Part shown: positions 16,639 through 24,835 of the stretch, one piece after another
How the letters are laid out: the number at the start of each line of letters is the position of its first letter
How positions within the stretch are numbered: the first letter of the stretch is position 1
NCBI RefSeq assembly: GCF_018130825.1
Contig: NZ_JAFCJS010000001.1
Span: forward strand, 1,240,001 to 1,304,000
From: Bradyrhizobium liaoningense
GTDB taxonomy: Bacteria; Pseudomonadota; Alphaproteobacteria; Rhizobiales; Xanthobacteraceae
DNA: 64,000 nt
Direction of reading: 5' to 3'
Made by a program: the position numbers and the translations under genes
Notes under the pieces: generated by a model
What the model saw: only the letters and a program-made list of their open reading frames with translations
Told to the model about the DNA's origin: nothing
The model's database searches: none

Positions 16639-16746
16639 GCCGGTGGTGAAGAGCGCTGTTACTTCGCTGTCGGAGGTTCGAACCCTCCCGGACGCATGTC
16701 CGTAGCTCAGTTGGTAGAGCACGATCAGCCTCGCTTGTTCCCCGGC
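16639..16746 (+). ncRNA. Y RNA (YrlA-like) with tRNA-like module, copy 4
   Basis: The closing stem GCCGG/CCGGC is followed by the Y helices GGTGA/TCGCT, where two G-U wobbles keep the pairing of copies 2 and 3, and GCTG/CAGC. The module has T-arm GGAGG-TTCGAAC-CCTCC, a tetraloop-capped acceptor stem CGGAC-GCAT-GTCCG and D-arm TAGCTC-AGTTGGTA-GAGC with the conserved GG of tRNA D-loops. It ends about 40 bases before the Ro60 start codon, so it may be processed from the rsr mRNA leader. Confidence 0.85.
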
Positions 16747-16786
16747 ACCTGTTTCCAACTCACTGTCAACGCAAGAGGAGGCCGTC

Positions 16787-18112
16787 ATGGTCAGGCTCAA
16801 CAAGATCGCTCGCGCCTTCACGCGTGAGGGTGCGCGCGCAACCCGCTTCACGCCCGAGATGGAGCTGAAGCGCGCGCTGATGAACTGCCTCCTGTGGGAG
16901 GACCAGTTCTACGAGGACGGCGTCTCCATCGCCGACCGCATCAAGGCGCTCGTGCCCAAGGTCGCGCCGGAGCGCGTCGCGCAGCTTGCGATCGAGGCAC
17001 GCGAGGTGATGAAGCTGCGGCACGCGCCGCTGCTCGTCATCCGCGAGATGGCGCGGAGCGAGAAGCATCGCGCCCTCGTTGCCGACACGCTCGCCCAGGT
17101 GATCCAGCGGCCCGACGAGATGACGGAGCTGCTCGCGATCTACTGGGCGGATGCGCTGGGGCCGATGCAGCAGCGCAAGCGCCAGCCGGTCTCGGCGCAG
17201 GTCAAGAAGGGCCTTGCCCGCGCGCTGACCAAGTTCGACGCCTACCAGCTCGCCAAGTGGGACCGCGACGGCGCGGTGCGGATCAGGGACGTGCTGTTCC
17301 TGGTGCACGCCAAGCCTAGGGATGCCGACCAGGCCAGGGTGTGGAAGCAGCTCGTCGACGGCGAGCTCGTCTCCCCCGACACCTGGGAGGTTTCGCTTTC
17401 GGCCGGCAAAAGCAAGCGCGAGACCTTCGAGCGGCTCATCGCCGGGAAGAAGCTCGGCGGCCTGGCACTGCTGCGCAATCTGCGGCTGATGCAGACTGCG
17501 CAGGTCCCGCGCGAGACCATCGCAGGCGCGATCGAGGCGATGCGGACGGATCGTATCCTTCCCTATCGCTTCATCACGGCGGCGCGCTATGCGCCGGACT
17601 TCGAGCCCGAGCTCGAGGCTGCGATGCTCAAGTCGGTCAAGGACCATGTGCGGCTCCCGGGCCGCACCCGGCTTCTGATCGACGTGTCGGGCTCGATGTT
17701 CGCAACCCTCTCCGCGCAGTCGGAAATGACGCGCGCGGAGGCGGCGTGTGGCCTTGCCATTCTCGCCCGCGAGATCTGCGACGAGGTCGAGATCTTCACC
17801 TTCAGCAATGAAGTCGTGAAGGTCCCGCCCCGCCGCAGCTTCGCGCTGCGGGATGCGATCATCAACTCGCAAGCCCATGGCGGGACGTATCTCGGCAAGG
17901 CTGTGACGGAGATCGACCGCAAGGGCGATCGCCTGATCGTCTTCACCGATGAGCAGAGCCACGACGCCGTGCCCGCGCCCAAGGCGCGCGGCACCATGGT
18001 GAACGTGGCCTCGTATCAGCACGGTGTCGGCCACGGCGACTGGACCCGCGTCAACGGCTTCTCCGAGGCCGTGGTCGCGTGGATCGCAGCGTCGGAGACC
18101 GCGCTGAACTGA
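16787..18112 (+). CDS. rsr: Ro60 ortholog (TROVE and vWA domains)
   Basis: The 441-residue product is a bacterial Ro60 (Rsr). Residues 1-280 form the HEAT-like TROVE ring (CLLWEDQFYEDGVSIADRI, LRHAPLLVIREMAR, RMTDRILPYRF-like region) and residues 290-440 a vWA domain. The MIDAS motif is intact: DVSGSM (D299, S301, S303), a Thr in GGTYLG and TDEQS. Ro60 binds Y RNA on its outer surface and misfolded RNA ends in its cavity. The start has a strong AAGAGGAGG site. The gene sits between Y RNAs and rtcB, as in known RNA quality-control operons. Confidence 0.93.
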   Translation: MVRLNKIARAFTREGARATRFTPEMELKRALMNCLLWEDQFYEDGVSIADRIKALVPKVAPERVAQLAIEAREVMKLRHAPLLVIREMARSEKHRALVADTLAQVIQRPDEMTELLAIYWADALGPMQQRKRQPVSAQVKKGLARALTKFDAYQLAKWDRDGAVRIRDVLFLVHAKPRDADQARVWKQLVDGELVSPDTWEVSLSAGKSKRETFERLIAGKKLGGLALLRNLRLMQTAQVPRETIAGAIEAMRTDRILPYRFITAARYAPDFEPELEAAMLKSVKDHVRLPGRTRLLIDVSGSMFATLSAQSEMTRAEAACGLAILAREICDEVEIFTFSNEVVKVPPRRSFALRDAIINSQAHGGTYLGKAVTEIDRKGDRLIVFTDEQSHDAVPAPKARGTMVNVASYQHGVGHGDWTRVNGFSEAVVAWIAASETALN

Positions 18113-18126
18113 TGCGCAACGACAAC

Positions 18127-18155
18127 GGCCCCGGACGCGAGACGCGCCCGGGGCC
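18127..18155 (+). terminator. Long stem-loop between rsr and rtcB
   Basis: GGCCCCGG-a-CGCG, loop AGA, CGCG-c-CCGGGGCC gives a 12-bp stem with a single internal mismatch. It lies 15 bases after the rsr stop. There is no T-run, so it is probably an attenuator or a 3'-end stabiliser that sets the rsr:rtcB ratio. Confidence 0.55.
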
Positions 18156-18226
18156 TCCGAAATTTCTGAAATGATCCGCGCAAGCCGGCTAAGGTGCGTG
18201 CGGACTGGAAAGCAGGACACAGGACC

Positions 18227-19567
18227 ATGCGACGATCCGATCCCTACATGGAGCGCGCCCGCGAGCTTTGCCTTGCCGCCGGCGTCGATCCCGACTCGCG
18301 CGTCGGCGAAGGACGCGGCCAGCCGGCCTGGTGCTCGTACCGGGATGCCGCGCGCAAGGAGCATCTTGCCCGCGAGGCCAATGCGACCGCGAGCTCGATC
18401 GCCGAGTTCCGAACGCAGGACGCCCGCTTCCAGAATGCGCCGCTGAAGGTGTTCGGCCCGCACGAGGAGGCGACCATCGCGCAGATGCGCAACTGCATGG
18501 CGGTCGGCAACGTCGTATCCGGCGTGATCTGCGCCGACGGCCATCTCGGCTACGCCCAGCCGGTCGGCGGGGTCATCGCCTATGAGAAGCAGATCAGCAT
18601 CTCCGGCGTCGGCTTCGACATCGGTTGCGGCAACATGGCGGCCCGGCTCGACACCCGCTTCGACGACATTGCGGAGATCGCACCCACGATCATCCGCGAC
18701 GTCGCCAAGGTGATCTCGTTCGGCGTCGGCCGTGCCAACGCCGAGCGGGCCGAGCACGAGCTGTTCGACGACGGCGACGCCTGGCGCGAGAGCGACATGG
18801 AGGCCTACCGTCAGAAGGCGGTGGCTCAGCTCGGCACGGTCGGCTCGGGCAACCACTATGTCGACCTCATGCGCGACGAGGAAGGCTTTGTCTGGATCGG
18901 CGTCCACTTCGGAAGCCGCGGTCTCGGGCACACCTCCGCGACGCGCTACCTCAAGGCCGCCGGCGGCAAGGACGGCATGAACGTCCCGCCCGCCGTGGTC
19001 GACGAGGACTCCGAGCTCGGCCGCCGCTACATCGCGGCGATGCAGCTCGCCGGGCGTTATGCCTATGCGGGCCGCGAGTGGGTGGTCGAACGCGTCCGCC
19101 AGATCATCGGCGGCAGCGTGACCGAGAGCGTGCACAACCACCACAACTATGCCTGGCGTGAGACCCACGGCGGCAAGGATCTGTGGGTGGTGCGCAAGGG
19201 CGCGACCCCGGCGTTTCCCGGCCAGAAGGGATTCGTCGGCGGCTCGATGGGCGACGATGCCGTCATTCTCGAAGGCGTCGACAGTCCGGAAGCCCGGGCT
19301 TCGCTCTACTCGACCGTGCACGGCGCCGGCCGCATGTTCGGACGGAGGGAAGCAAAGCGCCGCTTCTCGCGCGCGGAGATGGACCGCTGGCTCAACGAGC
19401 GCGGCGTCACCTTGATCGGTGCCGACCTCGACGAGAGCCCGATGGCCTATCGCCGCCTGCCCGACGTGCTCGCCCAGCACGCCGGCACCGTGCGGGTGCT
19501 GCACACGCTGCGGCCGTTCGCCGTCGCCATGGCCGGCGAAGGCGAGTTCGATCCGTGGAAGGACTAA
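18227..19567 (+). CDS. rtcB: RtcB family RNA ligase
   Basis: The 446-residue protein is an RtcB ligase, which joins 2',3'-cyclic phosphate or 3'-phosphate ends to 5'-OH RNA ends using GTP and manganese. The key motifs are all present: CADGHLGYAQPVGG, GVGFDIGCGN, GTVGSGNHYVDL, HFGSRGLGH, NHHNYA, RKGATPA, GSMGD and VHGAGR with the guanylylated His near residue 365. The start has AGGA four bases upstream; a GTG 33 bases earlier is less likely. It follows rsr in the same direction. No archease, rtcA or rtcR is present. Confidence 0.95.
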   Translation: MRRSDPYMERARELCLAAGVDPDSRVGEGRGQPAWCSYRDAARKEHLAREANATASSIAEFRTQDARFQNAPLKVFGPHEEATIAQMRNCMAVGNVVSGVICADGHLGYAQPVGGVIAYEKQISISGVGFDIGCGNMAARLDTRFDDIAEIAPTIIRDVAKVISFGVGRANAERAEHELFDDGDAWRESDMEAYRQKAVAQLGTVGSGNHYVDLMRDEEGFVWIGVHFGSRGLGHTSATRYLKAAGGKDGMNVPPAVVDEDSELGRRYIAAMQLAGRYAYAGREWVVERVRQIIGGSVTESVHNHHNYAWRETHGGKDLWVVRKGATPAFPGQKGFVGGSMGDDAVILEGVDSPEARASLYSTVHGAGRMFGRREAKRRFSRAEMDRWLNERGVTLIGADLDESPMAYRRLPDVLAQHAGTVRVLHTLRPFAVAMAGEGEFDPWKD

Positions 19568-19576
19568 CGCAAGCAA

Positions 19577-19609
19577 CGGACGGGAGGCTTGGCCTCCCGT
19601 CCGCATTTT
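19577..19609 (+). terminator. Intrinsic terminator after rtcB
   Basis: A perfect 12-bp stem CGGACGGGAGGC/GCCTCCCGTCCG with a TTG loop is followed by CATTTTC. It lies 9 bases beyond the rtcB stop and ends the Y RNA-rsr-rtcB unit. It also faces the convergent sigma factor gene. Confidence 0.85.
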
Positions 19610-19640
19610 CTCATGCTCCTCTCTGATATTCGATCGTCTC

Positions 19641-20162
19641 TCATCTCGTCAGATATTCGCGCATGAAGGCGCGGGCGCGATGCAGCCGCGCCTTCACGGT
19701 CTGCCTGGTCGCGCCGAGCGCGGCGGCAATCTCGTCGATCGTCATCTCCTTGACGTCGCGCATCAGCGCGACATCGCGATAGTGCGGCGGCAGCGCCTCG
19801 AAGGCCGCGGCCACGTCAAGCCGCAGATCGGCCTCAGGCCGCAACAGCAGTGCGGCTTCCGCCTCGCTCTCATCGACAGCCGGTACAAGGCCGGCCCGGC
19901 GCGCGAGCCGCAGGCATTCGCGGCGGACGACGCTGAACAGCCAGGCCGAAAACGCCAGCAGCGAACGGATCGTGCCGATATGGCGGAACAGGATCCACAG
20001 CGCCTCCTGCGTCGCATCCTCGGCATCCGCCGAACTGCGGCAGGTCGCGCGCGCATAGCGGCGGATGTCCGGCTGTGCCGTCTCGAGCAGTGAGGCGATC
20101 GCATGGGGATCGCCGAGCCGTGCCGCCTCGAACAGGTTCGGCGAGATCGCAGCCGCACTCAC
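19641..20162 (-). CDS. ECF-type RNA polymerase sigma factor
   Basis: A 173-residue sigma-70-like protein. Region 2 contains LLETAQPDIRRYARATCRSSADAEDATQEALWILFRHI, and region 4 contains FEALPPHYRDVALMRDVKEMTIDEIAAALGATRQTVKARLHRAR. There is no anti-sigma gene beside it. The GTG start overlaps the stop of the preceding DUF2892 gene (GTGA), and a longer frame extends upstream but overlaps that gene. Target promoters and the activating signal are unknown. Confidence 0.9.
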   Translation of the reverse strand: MSAAAISPNLFEAARLGDPHAIASLLETAQPDIRRYARATCRSSADAEDATQEALWILFRHIGTIRSLLAFSAWLFSVVRRECLRLARRAGLVPAVDESEAEAALLLRPEADLRLDVAAAFEALPPHYRDVALMRDVKEMTIDEIAAALGATRQTVKARLHRARAFMREYLTR

Positions 20163-20368
20163 GACACGTCTCCTCGCCCGATCCCCGCCATCGCGCACAT
20201 CGGGCAATAGCCGACGAGCCCCGTTAGCGCGAAGCCGGCGCCACCGAGCGCAACCAGCCACGCCGTCGCGCCCGCCAGATAGACCAATGCCGCCCCCGCG
20301 ACCGCGCCCCCCGCGGCAATCCGCACCGCCTGGTGCAGGCTGCCGATGTTCTTCCTGTAAAATGCCAT
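20159..20368 (-). CDS. DUF2892 small inner-membrane protein
   Basis: A 69-residue protein with two hydrophobic helices and the family pattern FYRKNIGSLHQAVRIAAGG...GLVGYCPMCAMAGI; the CPMCA Cys pair is typical of the DUF2892 domain found at the C terminus of YgaP. The gene is translationally coupled to the downstream ECF sigma gene. It could serve as a membrane-anchored partner of that factor, but this is only inference from the overlap. Confidence 0.85.
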   Translation of the reverse strand: MAFYRKNIGSLHQAVRIAAGGAVAGAALVYLAGATAWLVALGGAGFALTGLVGYCPMCAMAGIGRGDVS

Positions 20369-20480
20369 CGCATCCTCCGAGATGAGCCGAGGCTGAATGC
20401 CTCGACCATCAAGAGGGCGCGCCGGCCGAAAAGGATTCGCGGGCGCGGGGAATTTTTTCGCGGTCAGCCTCTTTTCGAGG

Positions 20481-21665
20481 TCAGCTTTGGACGGCCTGAT
20501 AGGCCAGGCGCTTGAACTCGAAGAAGAACGGATTCCAGAAGCCCATGTAGCGCTGGGCCATCAGGACGCCGGCGGTATTGGCCTCCGGGCAGATCCACCA
20601 ATGGGTTCCCGCAAGCCCGCCCCACTGGAATTCGCCGGTGGAGTTCGGCGGATCGAACGGCGTCGGCGCAAAGGTGACGGCACCGCCGAGACCAAAGCCC
20701 TTGCCGGGGATCGGGCCGAGAGTGGCGAAGCGGATGGTCTGGCCTGCGGGCAGCTGGTTCGTCATCATCTGCCGCAGCGTCTCCGGCTTCAGCAGCGCAT
20801 CCGAGCCGGGCAGCAGCGCGCGCACCAGCGCGAGCATATCAGGCAGGGTCGAGACCAGACCGCCACCGCCCGACAGCCGCGGGAACGGCCGCCGATAGGC
20901 CTGCGGAAAGGGCAGATTGTCGGCGCGCGTCAGGCCCGGCTTCATCGGGTCGAGCACGTCGGCGCCATTGTAAAGCGCGACCAGCCTGCCCTGCTGCGCT
21001 TCCGGGACGTAGAAGCCGGTGTCGGTCATGCCGAGAGAATCGAAGATGCGCGCCTTGAGGAAGGCATCGAGCGACTTGCCCGAGACGACTTCCACGATGC
21101 GGCCCAGCACGTCGGTCGCCACCGAATACTCCCAGCCGGCGCCGGGATGATAGGACAGCGGCAGATCGGCGAGCCTGTCGATCATGTCGGAGAGCGGCGT
21201 CAGCGGATTGAGCACGCGCGCCTCGTTGTAGCCTTTGAACAGCACCGTGCCAGGATCGAAGATGCCGTAGCTGAGGCCGGAGGTGTGGGTCAGGAGCTGG
21301 CGGATCGTCATCGGCCCCCTCGCCGGCTCGACATCGGCAAGGCTGGTCGCGCCCTGCTTCAGGACCTTGCGATTGCCGAGCTGCGGCAGGATCTTCCCGA
21401 CGGGGTCATCAAGCCCGATGCGGCCTTCCTCGACCAGCAGCATGATCGCGCAGGTGACGAAGATCTTGGTGTTGGAAAACGCACGGAAGATGTGGTCGGG
21501 CCGGAGCGCCGTCTTCGTCTCGCGGTCGGCGAAGCCCACGCATTGCTGGTCGACGACCTCGCGCCCGCGCAGCACCGCCCAGGATACGCCCGGAATGATC
21601 TCCTGATCGACGTAGCGCTGCATCGCCGTCCGCACGGCGGAAAAATCTGTCGTTCTGGCGTCCAT
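20481..21665 (-). CDS. Serine hydrolase, class C beta-lactamase family
   Basis: The 394-residue protein has the beta-lactamase/transpeptidase-like fold with SxxK in FRAFSNTKIFVT and the domain tail GGLAGTHWWICPEANTAGVLMAQ. No signal peptide is seen, so it is probably a cytoplasmic esterase or amide hydrolase rather than an antibiotic resistance enzyme. The start ATG is preceded by GGGGGA; upstream in-frame codons add a non-conserved stretch. A second member of this family occurs further right in the window. Confidence 0.88.
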   Translation of the reverse strand: MDARTTDFSAVRTAMQRYVDQEIIPGVSWAVLRGREVVDQQCVGFADRETKTALRPDHIFRAFSNTKIFVTCAIMLLVEEGRIGLDDPVGKILPQLGNRKVLKQGATSLADVEPARGPMTIRQLLTHTSGLSYGIFDPGTVLFKGYNEARVLNPLTPLSDMIDRLADLPLSYHPGAGWEYSVATDVLGRIVEVVSGKSLDAFLKARIFDSLGMTDTGFYVPEAQQGRLVALYNGADVLDPMKPGLTRADNLPFPQAYRRPFPRLSGGGGLVSTLPDMLALVRALLPGSDALLKPETLRQMMTNQLPAGQTIRFATLGPIPGKGFGLGGAVTFAPTPFDPPNSTGEFQWGGLAGTHWWICPEANTAGVLMAQRYMGFWNPFFFEFKRLAYQAVQS

Positions 21666-21737
21666 CTGTTTCCCCCAATTATGGTTGGGATCGATATAGC
21701 GCGAATTCGGCGGATATGAAGCCCCGCCGAGCAACGC

Positions 21738-22427
21738 TCATCCCTGCTTCATTAGCGCAGTGACGTGCAGGCGGCGGCGAATCCGCATGCCCTGCCGCTG
21801 ATACAGCGCGATCGCCGACGTGTTGTTCGAAAACACGTGCAGGAACGGAATTTCGCCGCGCGCCTCGATCCGGCGCGCGACCGCCGCGAGCAGCGCCTGC
21901 GCAAAGCCACGCCCACGATAGTCCGGATGCACGCAGACCGCCGTCATCTCGACGAACTTTCCCGGCTTCATCCGCTCGCCCGTCATCGCGACCAGTTCCC
22001 CGCCGGCCCGGATACCGAGGAAGGTGCCGAGCTGATGCGTCCGCGCAGCAAACGGCCCGGGCTTGGTCAGCTCCGTCAGCGCCATCATCGCGGGCACGTC
22101 GGCCGCTCCCAGCGTGACGATCTCGGCGTCGCGAAGCGCACTGTCGGCAGGCGAGCCGATCATCTGCTCGCCGGTCTCGGCGAGCACCACCTTGAAGCCG
22201 GCGGGAACGTCAACCGGCTCCGGCGTGAACAGCGCGGCGACCTGCGAGCCCGATATGAGATCACCGAGCGCGGCAAAGCTTGCCGCGGACATGTCGACCA
22301 TGTCGGCAAAGGGTGTCATGTCCACGGGATAGCGCAGCGCTTGCGGGCCACCCTCGGCCAGGTGTTTCTGGCTCGTCGTCAACGCGCTCCAGATCGGGCG
22401 ATCCAGCAGCGCCACATCACTGTCGGA
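21738..22427 (-). CDS. GNAT family N-acetyltransferase
   Basis: A protein of about 229 residues whose C-terminal half is a GNAT domain (FGR/FR47-like): FVEMTAVCVHPDYRGRGFAQALLAAVARRIEARG binds acetyl-CoA, followed by LHVFSNNTSAIALYQRQGM. The N-terminal half is less conserved and may recognise substrate. The likely GTG start is a few bases after the stop codon of the Lin0512 gene, suggesting co-transcription. Substrate unknown. Confidence 0.88.
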   Translation of the reverse strand, partial: SDSDVALLDRPIWSALTTSQKHLAEGGPQALRYPVDMTPFADMVDMSAASFAALGDLISGSQVAALFTPEPVDVPAGFKVVLAETGEQMIGSPADSALRDAEIVTLGAADVPAMMALTELTKPGPFAARTHQLGTFLGIRAGGELVAMTGERMKPGKFVEMTAVCVHPDYRGRGFAQALLAAVARRIEARGEIPFLHVFSNNTSAIALYQRQGMRIRRRLHVTALMKQG

Positions 22428-22434
22428 CACCGGC

Positions 22435-22782
22435 CTAGTCCTTGTCGAAGCTGACGATGACAGCCGCATTCGCGATAAGGATCGGGTCGTTGGCGACTTC
22501 CGTGGCCGAGGGAATCTCCAGACCGCCCTTGACCGCAGTCACAGTCACGGTGCCGTAAGGAAGCTCCTTGGCAACGGCTTCCTTGTCCACCGCCTCGGGG
22601 TTGGGCACGCCGATCGTGACATCGACGAACATGTCGTTCGCGGTCTTGCCGATCATGCGGAAGAAGCCGAGGCTCGAATGCCTGATGGCATCCGACACCG
22701 CCCGCTTTGCCGCCTTGGTGGCGTCCCTGCCGTGGACGTCGACGCCCATGCCCATCTCGGTGACACAACGAACGCGAGTCAT
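22435..22782 (-). CDS. Lin0512 family protein
   Basis: The 115-residue protein matches the Lin0512 family of small uncharacterised proteins: RVRCVTEMGMGVDVHGRDATKAAKRAVSDAIRHSSLGF, then VDVTIGVPNPEAVD and LPYGTVTVTAVKGGLEIP. It is likely a ring-forming cytosolic protein, but no biochemical role is known. It seems to form a two-gene unit with the GNAT gene behind it. Confidence 0.85.
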   Translation of the reverse strand: MTRVRCVTEMGMGVDVHGRDATKAAKRAVSDAIRHSSLGFFRMIGKTANDMFVDVTIGVPNPEAVDKEAVAKELPYGTVTVTAVKGGLEIPSATEVANDPILIANAAVIVSFDKD

Positions 22783-22860
22783 TTCATAGTCCTGTGGTTG
22801 GTGGAGTGATCGGATGATTGGGAGTGTCGATGATATGGGATCGCGAGACAAGTGCACCTC

Positions 22861-22999
22861 TCGTGTCCCGGACGCGCTGCAACGCTCTTGGCGTTGCTGC
22901 GCAGAGCCGGGACCCAGGAGGCGACAGGGCTCGCTGATGCATGGGCCCCGGCTCTGCAGCGCACCGCTGAAGGAGCGCTGCGCTGCGTCCGGGGCACGA
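22861..22999. repeat. Long palindromic interspersed repeat
   Basis: Outer arms TCGTGTCCCGGACGCGCTGC and GCGCTGCGTCCGGGGCACGA are inverted, and inner arms GCAGAGCCGGGACCCA and TGGGCCCCGGCTCTGC form a second nested palindrome. The element occupies most of the gap between the Lin0512 gene and the acetolactate synthase-like gene. This type of GC-rich palindrome recurs in Bradyrhizobium intergenic DNA. Confidence 0.75.
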
Positions 23000-23011
23000 G
23001 ACCATTGTCCA

Positions 23012-24676
23012 TCACGCCTTCGATTTCTCATGCGCGCGGAGTTCGTCGACCAGCACCCGCACATTCTCCGAATAGTCGATCGGGATCGAGACCAGGTGCA
23101 CGCCCCCTTCCTTGAAGGCGGCATCGAGCGTCGGGCCAAAGCTGTCGATGCTCGCGATGCGGTGCCCCTTGGCTCCGTAGGAATTCGCGTACATGGCAAA
23201 ATCCGGATTGCCAAAGGTCATGCCGTAATCGGCGAAGTGATCGACGGCCTGCTTCCAGCGGATCATGCCGTAGGCGTTGTCCTCCAGCACCAGCACGACC
23301 AGGTTGAGCTTGAGGCGAACCGCGGTCTCCATCTCCTGGCTGTTCATCATGAAGCCGCCGTCGCCGGCGACCGCGAGCACGCGGCGATCGGGATAGAGCA
23401 TCGCGGCCATCATCGCCGACGGCAGGCCCGCGCCCATCGTCGCCAGCGCATTGTCGAGCAGCAGCGTGTTGGCGACGCGGGTCCGGTAGTTGCGCGCGAA
23501 CCAGATCTTGTACATGCCGTTGTCGAGCGCGACGATGCCGTTCTCCGGGATGACCTGGCGGATGTCGTGCACGATGCGCTGCGGCGTCGGCGGCCAACGC
23601 GCCTCGGTGGCCCGATCAGCGATATGGCGGAGAATTTCCTCGCGCAGCGGCAACAGCGCCGCGGCCTGCGGCAGCTTGCCTTCGAGTCGATCGGCGAGCA
23701 GTTCCAGGCTCGGTCCGACATCGCCGACGACCTCGGCGTCGGGGAAATAGACCTGCTCGACGCTGGCCGAGGTGTAGCTGACGTGGATGACCTTCGGCCC
23801 CGACGGCCCCATGATGAAGGGCGGCTTCTCGATCGGGTCGTGACCGATCGCCACGATCAGATCGGCGGCGTCGATGGCATCGTGGACATAGTCGCGCTCT
23901 GACAGCGCGGCGGTGCCCATATAGAGATTGGTGCCGCCGGGCACGGTGCCCTTGCCCATCTGCGTGGTGAAGAACGGAATGCCGGTCCGCCGCACGAAGC
24001 TCGCGATGCCGTGCGTCGAGCGCGGCCGGCTCGTTGCCGCGCCCATCATCACCAGCGGGCGCTTCGCGGCCAAAATCATCTCGGCGGCGCGGTCGAGCGC
24101 GGTGCGATGGGCGACCGGGATCTCGATCGGATGGATCGGGATCACGGGGATGGCGGGCACCTCGTCGCCCGCGATGTCCTCGGGCAGCTCGAGATGCACC
24201 GGGCCCGGCCGCTCCTCCATCGCCACGCGGAAGGCGTCGCGCACCACGGTGGGAATGCTGGAGGCGCTGACGATCTGCCGCGACAGTTTTGTCAGCGGCT
24301 TCATGGTCGCGACCACGTCCACGATCTGAAAGCGCGCCTGCCGGCTGCTCATGATCGCCTTCTGGCCGGTGATCAGGATCATCGGCATCGCGCCGAGATG
24401 CGCATAGGCAGCGCCCGTGGACAAATTGAGCGCACCGGGGCCGAGCGTCGAGAGACAAACACCGGGCTTGCCGGTCAGCCGCCCATGCGTCGCCGCCATG
24501 AAGGCGGCGGCCTGCTCGTGGCGGGTCAGCACCAGCTCGATCCGGGAGTTGCGCAGCGATTCGACCAGATCGAGGTTTTCTTCGCCGGGCACACCAAAAA
24601 TGCGATCGACGCCTTCGTTCTCCAGCGCCGCGACAAAGAGGTCCGATCCCTTCACTTTGTGGTCCTGCCCGCTCAT
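23012..24676 (-). CDS. Acetolactate synthase-like ThDP-dependent enzyme
   Basis: The 554-residue enzyme has the three-domain ThDP fold. The N-terminal PYR domain has the catalytic Glu in LTRHEQAAAFMA, a central FAD/Rossmann-like domain follows, and the C-terminal PP domain has the AVAGDGGFMMNSQEMETAVR ThDP motif with EDNAYGMI. It most resembles catabolic acetolactate synthase large subunits (AlsS type). No regulatory small subunit follows, supporting a non-biosynthetic role. The start is set by GGGAGG upstream. Other ThDP enzymes such as oxalyl-CoA decarboxylase relatives are less likely. Confidence 0.88.
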   Translation of the reverse strand: MSGQDHKVKGSDLFVAALENEGVDRIFGVPGEENLDLVESLRNSRIELVLTRHEQAAAFMAATHGRLTGKPGVCLSTLGPGALNLSTGAAYAHLGAMPMILITGQKAIMSSRQARFQIVDVVATMKPLTKLSRQIVSASSIPTVVRDAFRVAMEERPGPVHLELPEDIAGDEVPAIPVIPIHPIEIPVAHRTALDRAAEMILAAKRPLVMMGAATSRPRSTHGIASFVRRTGIPFFTTQMGKGTVPGGTNLYMGTAALSERDYVHDAIDAADLIVAIGHDPIEKPPFIMGPSGPKVIHVSYTSASVEQVYFPDAEVVGDVGPSLELLADRLEGKLPQAAALLPLREEILRHIADRATEARWPPTPQRIVHDIRQVIPENGIVALDNGMYKIWFARNYRTRVANTLLLDNALATMGAGLPSAMMAAMLYPDRRVLAVAGDGGFMMNSQEMETAVRLKLNLVVLVLEDNAYGMIRWKQAVDHFADYGMTFGNPDFAMYANSYGAKGHRIASIDSFGPTLDAAFKEGGVHLVSIPIDYSENVRVLVDELRAHEKSKA

Positions 24677-24835
24677 GTCGCCTCCCTCGCCGTGCTGGCC
24701 CCGCATCTTGCTGAAGCGGGCGCATGGTAGCGGTCTGCAGCCCCGGCACAACTCACAAAGAGGCGCGCAATTGCATCAAAATCGTCATTGCGAGCGAGTG
24801 GAAACGCCCTTCTCACCAACTCGCTTCGTAGCCCC

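Noticed and set aside
16201..16740. Ordinary tRNA genes or tRNA fragments
   Set aside because: T-arm and D-arm motifs are strong, but their order is permuted, acceptor stems are closed by loops and no anticodon arm of normal size is present. The Y RNA reading explains all parts better.
16766..19606. Long minus-strand open frame opposite rsr and rtcB
   Set aside because: Antisense to two well-supported genes; composition typical of a shadow frame in high-GC DNA.
23028..24749. Alternative-frame proteins within the ThDP enzyme gene
   Set aside because: Arg/Gly/Ala-rich, no motif; shadows of the acetolactate synthase-like gene.
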